The notes beneath the pieces were generated by a model. The model ran no database searches. It was not told the origin of the DNA and worked only from the letters and a program-made list of their open reading frames with translations. A program made the position numbers and the translations under genes. A stretch of 64,000 nt of DNA from UBA11650 sp963997925 (GTDB lineage: Bacteria > Chloroflexota > Dehalococcoidia > Lucifugimonadales > UBA3495). Within the stretch, counting starts at the first letter, position 1, and every line of letters begins with the position of its first letter. Location of the stretch: positions 12,264 through 76,263 of the forward strand of contig CAXEOX010000002.1 of NCBI GenBank assembly GCA_963997925.1, written 5' to 3'. Shown piece by piece: positions 58,304-64,000 of this stretch.

Positions 58304-59560
58304 CTACGACTGCATCAACGTTACCCGAAGCAGGTCCAGCGCGTGGAGGGAGGCCCTGGTCCGGTCCGGCAAACCGGGGCCGGCGAAGTTGTAGACTCTT
58401 TGGTTGATGCCTTGGGAGGAAGCAACTGCGATATAGGTGTTGCCGGCTCTAAGGTTTTCCGAGCTAGAGTTGGAGGATCCTCCGGTTGGAGAGGGATCGT
58501 CCGGTAACGAAAGAACCGCCAGTCCCAGGTCGGACCCGGCGACAGCCCGGACCGCTGAGGCCAGTTGGCCGGTCAGCGCCTCGGGTTCCGAGGGCGCCCC
58601 GGCGTCGACTCCGTTGGCACTCAGAATAGCCTGCAGCGTGGTTTCCTGCTGGCCGATGGTCCCCTGCAAGAACCGCGGTCCATCGGCCTCTTGAAGTTGC
58701 TGGGCTACCAGTCCACCGGTTAGTCCCTCGAATGATGCGACGGTCAGTTCTTTGGAGCGCAGCAAGTCGCCGACGATGTCCTGCATAGTTTGCTCCCCGG
58801 TGGCGAACACGTGGTCCCCCAATAATGACCTAACCTCTTTCTCCAATGGAGCGATCAGAACGTCGGCTTCACCTTGGCTGGCCGCTTTGGCGGTTATGCG
58901 GACGTCCACCTGTCCTGGGTGGGCCAGTACGCCCACCGTGGGATTGCTGGAGTTGGCGATGAGGTACCCCACAAGATCGTCCACTCCGCTCTCCCCCATG
59001 TCGGCGACCTTCAACACACGGGAGTAGATGGCCTCGGAGAGATCGAACTTTCCCTGCAAGTAGGGAATCACTTCGTTGTCGAAAAGCCACTTCATCTCGA
59101 AGGGGACGCCCGGCAGGCAGATAACCACGGCTCTCGGGTCCTCTACTATGAATGAAGGAGCGGTTCCATTGGGGTTTTCTACCGGTATGGCGCCTTCGGG
59201 AATGTAGGCTTGCCGGTTGTTGTTCTCCGTCATGATGAAACCCCGGCGGCGGAACCTGGCTTCTATCTGGGCGAGCAATTCCGGTTCGAGGACCAGTTCT
59301 CTAGAGGACGCCTTCGCCACGATCTCCCGGGTCAGATCGTCCTGTGTTGGGCCGATGCCACCGGAGGTTATCACCACGTCGGACCGATTCATGGCGGCGT
59401 TGATTGCCTCCAGCATCCGGCCCGGATTGTCGCCGACTATCGTTTTATAGAAGAGATTCACACCTACGCCGGCTAGGCGCTGCGCCATCCATGCCGAATT
59501 GGTGTCCACGATCTGTCCTAAAAGCAGTTCCGAGCCGATCGCCACTATCTCAGCGTTCAT
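58304..59560 (-). CDS. cinA: CinA-family protein with degenerate amidase domain
   Basis: A 418-residue CinA protein. The N-terminal COG1058/MoCF-like domain is intact: MNAEIVAIGSELLLGQIVDTN and TSGGIGPTQDDLTRE. The C-terminal PncC domain is normally a nicotinamide-mononucleotide deamidase with ESCTGG at its active site; here the motif reads FEGLTGGLVAQ, so the nucleophilic Ser is gone, and later conserved residues are also poorly kept. Deamidation is therefore unlikely, while the N-terminal pyrophosphatase-like domain may still work. The ATG at 59560 is preceded by AGGAGAAG; the longer reading to 59617 is rejected. Confidence 0.92.
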   Translation of the reverse strand: MNAEIVAIGSELLLGQIVDTNSAWMAQRLAGVGVNLFYKTIVGDNPGRMLEAINAAMNRSDVVITSGGIGPTQDDLTREIVAKASSRELVLEPELLAQIEARFRRRGFIMTENNNRQAYIPEGAIPVENPNGTAPSFIVEDPRAVVICLPGVPFEMKWLFDNEVIPYLQGKFDLSEAIYSRVLKVADMGESGVDDLVGYLIANSSNPTVGVLAHPGQVDVRITAKAASQGEADVLIAPLEKEVRSLLGDHVFATGEQTMQDIVGDLLRSKELTVASFEGLTGGLVAQQLQEADGPRFLQGTIGQQETTLQAILSANGVDAGAPSEPEALTGQLASAVRAVAGSDLGLAVLSLPDDPSPTGGSSNSSSENLRAGNTYIAVASSQGINQRVYNFAGPGLPDRTRASLHALDLLRVTLMQS

Positions 59561-59713
59561 CCCAATCTTCTCCTGAGCGGTTCCGCCAAGAGTAGACCGC
59601 CGAACATTGACGGTCAAGAGCGGCCTACCGATATAACCGAGCCCACGATGTCATGATTGCATCGGAGAACACGGGTTCGGCAAGCGGATACCGGGGGGTC
59701 TAGGCTGGCCCTG

Positions 59714-59722
59714 TGATACAAT
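59714..59722 (+). promoter_or_regulatory. Extended -10 promoter candidate for the S41-smpB operon
   Basis: TGATACAAT (TGN plus TACAAT). An ATG at 59721 overlaps it and so cannot be the start of the protease gene; translation should begin at the GTG at 59781. Confidence 0.5.
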
Positions 59723-59780
59723 GTTGCGAGTGAATCGACCCTCCCACACGAGTGAATATGCCAACAAGGAGACGAATTCC

Positions 59781-60974
59781 GTGACCAAATCACGGCTCGT
59801 CAGGGCTTCGTTAATCACCATTCTCTGCATCCTCGGCTTGTCCTTTGCCGTCGCTTGTGGCGTTCAGCAGGCCAGCGTATCGGGGGACGTTGATACGACG
59901 ATCGAAGGATTGCCGCCTGAGTTCGAGCGTTTGCTGGAAGTTTGGGAACTTCTGGAAGGCGAACACATCAACGGAACGGACCTGGACCCCCAGGAAATCA
60001 GCGACGGGGCGATCCGGGGCATGCTGGAGGCATTGGGCGACCCATATTCCGCCTTCTACAACACAGAGCAGTACAAGATTGCGACCCAAGACTTGAAAGG
60101 ATTTTTCGAAGGTATCGGCGCCGAAGTGGGCATCAGGAATGGGATGGTCACGATTCTAGCTCCCATGCCGGATACCCCCGCCGAGAAAGCAGGCATCAAA
60201 CCCGGCGACATCATTATGGAGATCGAAGACGAGAGCGCCGAAGGAATCAGCCTGATGGAGGCGGTCAACCGGATCCGCGGCAAGAAAGGGACCGTCGTCA
60301 AGCTCCTGATTCTGCATAAAGGCGATACCGAGCCCGTGGTTATCAATGTGGAAAGGGGGGTAATCTCCCTAACCTCGGTACGCCTTCTTACGGTAGACGA
60401 CGAGATTAGCCATCTGAGAATCTTCAACTTTGCCGAGACCACCAATAAGGACTTGCTGGCCGCTCTGGAGCGGTTCGAAGACTCCGGCGCCAGTGGGTTT
60501 GTGCTGGACCTGCGAAATAATCCCGGGGGGTTGCTAACCTCGGTGGTGAACGTTACCAGCCAGTTCCTTGACGACGGCCTAGTGCTTTACCAGGTTAATG
60601 CTCAGGGAGACCGGACGGATTGGAAAGTGAAATCCGGTGGTAAGGCCAAGGATATTCCCTTCGTGATTCTGGTCAACGAGTTCAGCGCAAGCGCCAGCGA
60701 AGTGTTCACCGGCGCGATGATAGACCATGAGCGAGCTACCGTTATTGGGACTACAACATTTGGCAAAGGCAGTGTCAGTAATCTTTGGTCATTGCAGGAC
60801 GGCTCCGGCGTCAATTTCACGATCGCCCATTGGTTCACCCCCAAGGGTACGTTGATCGAGGGTGAAGGAATCACGCCCGACATCGTCATGGAAAAACCTG
60901 AGGACGATTCTGAAGACGTCCATCTTGAGCAGGCCATCGACCTTTTACGGAAGAAGATTGCCCAAGGCAATTAG
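59781..60974 (+). CDS. S41-family C-terminal processing protease, lipoprotein
   Basis: A 397-residue Ctp-type serine protease. A basic start and hydrophobic segment (SLITILCILGLSFAVAC) end at lipobox Cys26, anchoring it outside the membrane. A PDZ domain (about 95-175) has MPDTPAEKAGIKPGDIIMEI, and the protease core has the catalytic Ser in NEFSASASEVFTG and the Lys in TTFGKGSVS. It removes or trims C-terminal tails of exported proteins. The GTG start at 59781 has AAGGAGA in front and lies after the promoter. smpB starts three bases after its stop codon; both are quality-control genes. Confidence 0.93.
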   Translation: MTKSRLVRASLITILCILGLSFAVACGVQQASVSGDVDTTIEGLPPEFERLLEVWELLEGEHINGTDLDPQEISDGAIRGMLEALGDPYSAFYNTEQYKIATQDLKGFFEGIGAEVGIRNGMVTILAPMPDTPAEKAGIKPGDIIMEIEDESAEGISLMEAVNRIRGKKGTVVKLLILHKGDTEPVVINVERGVISLTSVRLLTVDDEISHLRIFNFAETTNKDLLAALERFEDSGASGFVLDLRNNPGGLLTSVVNVTSQFLDDGLVLYQVNAQGDRTDWKVKSGGKAKDIPFVILVNEFSASASEVFTGAMIDHERATVIGTTTFGKGSVSNLWSLQDGSGVNFTIAHWFTPKGTLIEGEGITPDIVMEKPEDDSEDVHLEQAIDLLRKKIAQGN

Positions 60975-60977
60975 CTC

Positions 60978-61460
60978 ATGACCACCAAAAAAACCGACCG
61001 GCCACAAAAAGCCACTAAGACGATAGCCACCAACCGCAAGGCTTTCTTCGATTATGAGATTCTGGACCGGTTCGAAGCGGGACTGGTTCTCACCGGGACT
61101 GAGATTAAATCGGTCAGGGCAGGAAAGGTAGACCTTCGGGATGCCTACGCCCGGGTTCAGAATGGTGAGCTTTGGCTGGCAAACGCCCATATCGCCCTCT
61201 ATGATGCTGGCAGCCTCTACAATCATGACCCAAAGCGTCCCCGCAAACTGCTCATGCATCGCGAAGAGATAGACAAGTTGCGGAGCATCATCGCCGAGCG
61301 GGGAGTCACACTAGTGGCTCTCAGCATCTTCATCAAAGGCCACGTCGCTAAAGTAGGCCTGGGCCTCGCCAGGGGCAAACGGCAATACGATAAGCGGCGC
61401 GCGCTCATGGACAAGGATATGGACCGGGAGGCCCGCCGGGCGATGGGTACCGTGCGTTAG
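60978..61460 (+). CDS. smpB: SsrA-binding protein SmpB
   Basis: A 160-residue protein that brings tmRNA to stalled ribosomes. NRKAFFDYEILDRFEAGLVLTGTEIKSVR, YNHDPKRPRKLLMH and KVGLGLARGKRQYDKRR are diagnostic. The basic C-terminal tail (DKDMDREARRAM) is present. It starts three bases after the S41 protease stop. No ssrA gene was seen in the window. Confidence 0.97.
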   Translation: MTTKKTDRPQKATKTIATNRKAFFDYEILDRFEAGLVLTGTEIKSVRAGKVDLRDAYARVQNGELWLANAHIALYDAGSLYNHDPKRPRKLLMHREEIDKLRSIIAERGVTLVALSIFIKGHVAKVGLGLARGKRQYDKRRALMDKDMDREARRAMGTVR

Positions 61461-61514
61461 CGGAGCCGGAACCTAGCTGCTTCGGTGTTTTGTTTTTTGT
61501 TATCCCGAATCTCC

Positions 61515-62456
61515 CTACCCCAACCGCTCCGCCACCGGTAGTACTCGGTCCGCCAAGTGTTCCATGACTTGGATGGATTCCTGAACTCCTTCAACCCGGA
61601 AGTCGTAGGTTAGTTGGTCTATTCCCAGTTCCTTGCAGTAGTAAACGTCGTCTATCACCTCTTGAGTTGTTCCGACGACGGTTCCGCCGCTACGTACCGT
61701 CGACTTCTCCTCGCCCAGCCCCATGTCGGTGAAGTGCAGGCTGCGTTTCAGGGAAATGGAGATACTGGCCGGGTCGCGGTCCGCTTGCTCGATCTGCTGA
61801 CGAAGGTATGGCAGGTTTTGAGCCACGAAGTCCGGTGTTTGGCGCGTTGTGTGCCAGCAGTCGCCGTACTTTGCGGTACGCCGCAATGCCCGTCGGCTGT
61901 GTCCACCCACCCATATGGGAATGTGGGGTTGCTGGATGGGCTTGGGATAGAACTGGATACCATCTATGTTGTAAAAGCGGCCGTGGAACTCCGGCTCTGC
62001 CTGGGTCCACAGGGCGATGAAAATCTCCAGAAATTCGTCGGTCATGGGGCCTCTTTCCGCATAGGGAACTCCCAGAATCTCGAACTCTTTTTCTAGCCAG
62101 CCCACGCCAACGCCGCAAATCATCCTGCCGTTGGTCAGAACGTCCAGCGACGCGAACATCTTTGCTTGGACCACCGGATTGCGGTAGGGGAGAATGATGA
62201 CGGTGCTGCCCAATTTGACTGTGTCGGAACAGGCCGCCAAGTACCCCAATAATGTCATGGTTTCCAAGAATGGCTCGTCGACCGGGCGGGAGAAGGAGCC
62301 GTCGGACGTGTAGGGATATTGGCTCGTGCCCTGGGTGGGCAATACGATGTGGTCGCCCGCCAGCACTGCGTCGAACCCCAATGCCTCTGCTCTCTGCACG
62401 AAAGTTCTTAGGCCGGGACCGTCGGGTAACCTGGGAATGCTGATACCAACCTTCAT
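61515..62456 (-). CDS. LLM-class oxidoreductase (TIGR03619-like, possibly F420-dependent)
   Basis: A 313-residue luciferase-like TIM-barrel enzyme. FDAVLAGDHIVLPT near residue 28, VKLGSTVIILPYRNPV, GRMICGVGVGWLEKEFE and the HIPIWVGGHS segment near 184 are typical of the F420-linked TIGR03619 group. Cofactor choice (F420 or FMN) cannot be settled by eye. It is the third LLM protein in the window. The ATG has GGAGTGGATC upstream, a weak site. Convergent with smpB. Substrate unknown. Confidence 0.9.
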   Translation of the reverse strand: MKVGISIPRLPDGPGLRTFVQRAEALGFDAVLAGDHIVLPTQGTSQYPYTSDGSFSRPVDEPFLETMTLLGYLAACSDTVKLGSTVIILPYRNPVVQAKMFASLDVLTNGRMICGVGVGWLEKEFEILGVPYAERGPMTDEFLEIFIALWTQAEPEFHGRFYNIDGIQFYPKPIQQPHIPIWVGGHSRRALRRTAKYGDCWHTTRQTPDFVAQNLPYLRQQIEQADRDPASISISLKRSLHFTDMGLGEEKSTVRSGGTVVGTTQEVIDDVYYCKELGIDQLTYDFRVEGVQESIQVMEHLADRVLPVAERLG

Positions 62457-62616
62457 AGTAGATCCACTCCTTCACCGATTGCCCGGAAAACATGGTTATG
62501 TAATCTAAAACCTTCTACCCGTCACGGTCGTTGGCCCATGCCGGGGCGCTCTTGTCACAGAATGATTGAGAGTATATCACCCAGGAGATGGCGCTCAACG
62601 GACCTGGGCTATGGCA

Positions 62617-63707
62617 TCACTCACAGCCCGGTGGATATGTATGGGTTGATACCTGGAACCCTTGCGCGTCAAACAACCCGGCGGTGTCCGGGTTTGAGTT
62701 GTTCCAGATAGAGCTTCCCCGCTTAAAGGAGAATCCTCCCGATTCCGGGTGCACCTCATTCGTATAAACCCGAACCCTTTCTCCGGGGGCGATCGAATAG
62801 GCAGGGAACGTGAAGGTGGGCGACCCGTCGGAAACATCTCGGAGTGACCAGTTAGCGAGCGGTACGGGGTTGGACGCCACATTGGCTATTTGAACGTACT
62901 TGTCAGCTTCGCTTCGCGGAATCAGTCCGTCGTAAAAGATGCATTCGATTACTCCCTCCGGTGGCGGCGGTGGCCGTGTTGGTGTCGGTGTTGACGTGGC
63001 ACGAGGCACAGGGGTCGCCGTGGGAGCAGGGGTGGGCGTTGCTGTTGGTGATGGAGCGGGCATGGGAGTTGGGAAAAGTATCGGTGTAGGTGAAATGGTA
63101 GAAACAAGTGTTGACGTGGCTGCCGGTGTCGTTGCTGAGGGTGTCGGCGTTGGGTAAACCGGCGGCGTAGCCGTAGGCTGGGTCTTGACCGTTCCTGCTG
63201 GGGCAGACTCGGGGGAATGCGTGGGTTGTGGCGTGGCGGTGGTAGGGCGTACTGGAGTCGCGTTTGTGGGGGAGTCAGAAGTTATTAGGGATCCTGTTGT
63301 GGATAAGGCAGGTGGCATTGGTGCGGTGACTGCCTCAGGAACCGGTGTCACGGTGGTTGCTGGTAATGGACCAGGCGCGGATGCTACCTGCGCGGTTTGT
63401 TCAGTTGATAGTGGAGATGGCGTAGGAGTGGCCACGGGCGTGTAGGTAGGGTATAGCGTATAGGTTGGCAACGGCGTGTAAGTAGGAAGGGGAGCCGGAG
63501 TATGTGGCGGCATTGGAATAAAAATCTGTTTGGGTGTGACGGTCCGATCGATGGTAGGCAGGATATAAACTCTCGGCGTAGTTGTGACCTGAGGCGCCTT
63601 TGTTCCAGTTTCCGGTAGTAGTGCAGTGGGCCGCATGAAATCATCAGGAAACCTGCGATCAAAGCCGCAAAGAACCTGTGGCCGCTCGTAGTTGGGGAAA
63701 CCAGCAT
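62617..63707 (-). CDS. Lamin-tail-domain lipoprotein with Pro/Thr stalk, frameshifted
   Basis: The C-terminal domain (about 110 residues, ending VSTHTYPPGCE) is a lamin-tail-like beta-sandwich with KYVQIANVASNPVPLANWSLRD and FPAYSIAPGERVRVYTN. Before it lies a stalk of about 180 residues built of PTP and TPTPAP units. In the stalk's own frame the N terminus lacks a signal. In the frame starting at ATG 63707, however, the protein begins with a good lipoprotein signal (FFAALIAGFLMISCG). The two frames meet at a CCC run near 63628-63632, where one missing base would join them as ISCGPTALLPE. So one lipoprotein gene is broken by a single-base deletion, or the assembly has an error. Confidence 0.8.
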
Positions 63708-63870
63708 GAATCTTCAACGGTTGCCGATTCCCGGTTGAACCTCACCGCGGCCAGAGATTCGATCCAACTGGGATGTCCCGGTAACGGTACGCGGCCAAGA
63801 ATGTAACTCATAGAAGAAGTTCCGGCAATAGCACAATATTTCGGTTGAACAAGTTATGTCTACGAAATGT

Positions 63871-63902
63871 TTGCCAGACTCGAATATCGTGCTATAATTC
63901 CC
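63871..63902 (+). promoter_or_regulatory. Promoter candidate at window end
   Basis: TTGCCA (63871-63876), 16-bp spacer, TATAAT (63893-63898) inside GTGCTATAATTCCC. The sequence downstream to 64000 shows AGGAGG at 63931 but no clear start, so it probably serves a gene beyond the window. The remaining bases 63708-63870 show nothing else, apart from being the likely upstream region of the lipoprotein. Confidence 0.55.
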
Positions 63903-64000
63903 TTCAACATCTGCCTCGGTATGAAGTGCTAGGAGGGGTTTAGCCAGCCTTTCCACAAGACTGCATCCGGCAGTGGAACCGGGTACTTCGGGACTTGGGA

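Noticed and set aside
63714..63956. 80-codon minus-strand ORF at the window end
   Set aside because: It overlaps the promoter-like sequence, lacks motifs and has low-complexity, non-protein-like composition.
1..64000. CRISPR arrays, rRNA, tRNA, tmRNA, IS transposases
   Set aside because: None was seen by eye; repeats found are palindromic or MITE-like and not regularly spaced.

Overview
The window looks like a chromosomal contig from a Chloroflexota bacterium, most likely the SAR202/Dehalococcoidia side of the phylum. This is inferred from gene content, not from a marker tree. Supporting signs are three luciferase-like flavin monooxygenases, three CaiB/BaiF CoA-transferases, a reductive-dehalogenase-like protein, a 7Fe ferredoxin, DUF951 and DUF5671 proteins, a PyrR-controlled pyrimidine operon, and an intergenic space full of short palindromic and MITE-like repeats. 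No rRNA, tRNA, CRISPR array, phage module or recognisable transposase was seen.

Layout. 1-4.4 kb: a flavin monooxygenase, an alpha/beta hydrolase, a flavoprotein dehydrogenase broken by a one-base frameshift, and a cupin. 4.4-6.5 kb: a lone PD-(D/E)XK nuclease between two imperfect 52-bp direct repeats. 6.5-10.6 kb: typA, a small ABM monooxygenase and a short Tat-less reductive-dehalogenase-like gene, followed by a second copy of the last 60 bp of typA. All ten differences between the two copies are synonymous, as expected for a small island inserted at the typA 3' end. 10.8-16.8 kb: thiolase, GMC oxidoreductase, NHL beta-propeller, a conserved protein with a GWGDGLPLVPPT motif, and a UGSC-family selenoprotein read through an in-frame TGA with a hairpin just downstream. 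16.9-34.1 kb: a mosaic of Trm112, CopD-like and TlpA-like proteins, SDRs, gamma-glutamyltransferase, glutamate dehydrogenase, an RND exporter, a CoA-transferase, a hydrolase with Thr at the nucleophile position, VOC and cupin proteins, a HhH glycosylase, SfsA, and a lipoprotein with a Pro/Thr stalk and a lyase-like domain.

34.2-46.1 kb carries pyrimidine synthesis. pyrF and a DUF951 gene form one unit. pyrR-pyrB-pyrC-carA-(unknown)-carB form a minus-strand operon behind a leader with a PyrR-binding sequence and an intrinsic terminator. carB lacks any ATG, GTG or TTG at its conserved start and may begin with ATT. Between these units lie a LysR regulator, a ferredoxin and an ornithine-cyclodeaminase-like gene. 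46.4-51.1 kb: a large Met/Gln-rich VWA protein and two tandem CoA-transferases, only the second of which keeps the catalytic Asp. 51.3-56.6 kb: a tight seven-gene minus-strand operon with plsX, fabG and a MaoC-like dehydratase behind a good promoter. 56.8-64 kb: L-2-hydroxyglutarate oxidase, a CinA protein with a degenerate amidase domain, an S41 protease lipoprotein with smpB, an F420/FMN-type monooxygenase, and a frameshifted lamin-tail lipoprotein.

Together the genes suggest an aerobic or microaerophilic heterotroph that oxidises varied organic molecules with flavin enzymes and CoA-thioester chemistry, and whose genome is shaped by small mobile cassettes and repeat families. A recurring extended -10 element (TGCTATAAT-like, often followed by TCC) marks several likely promoters.
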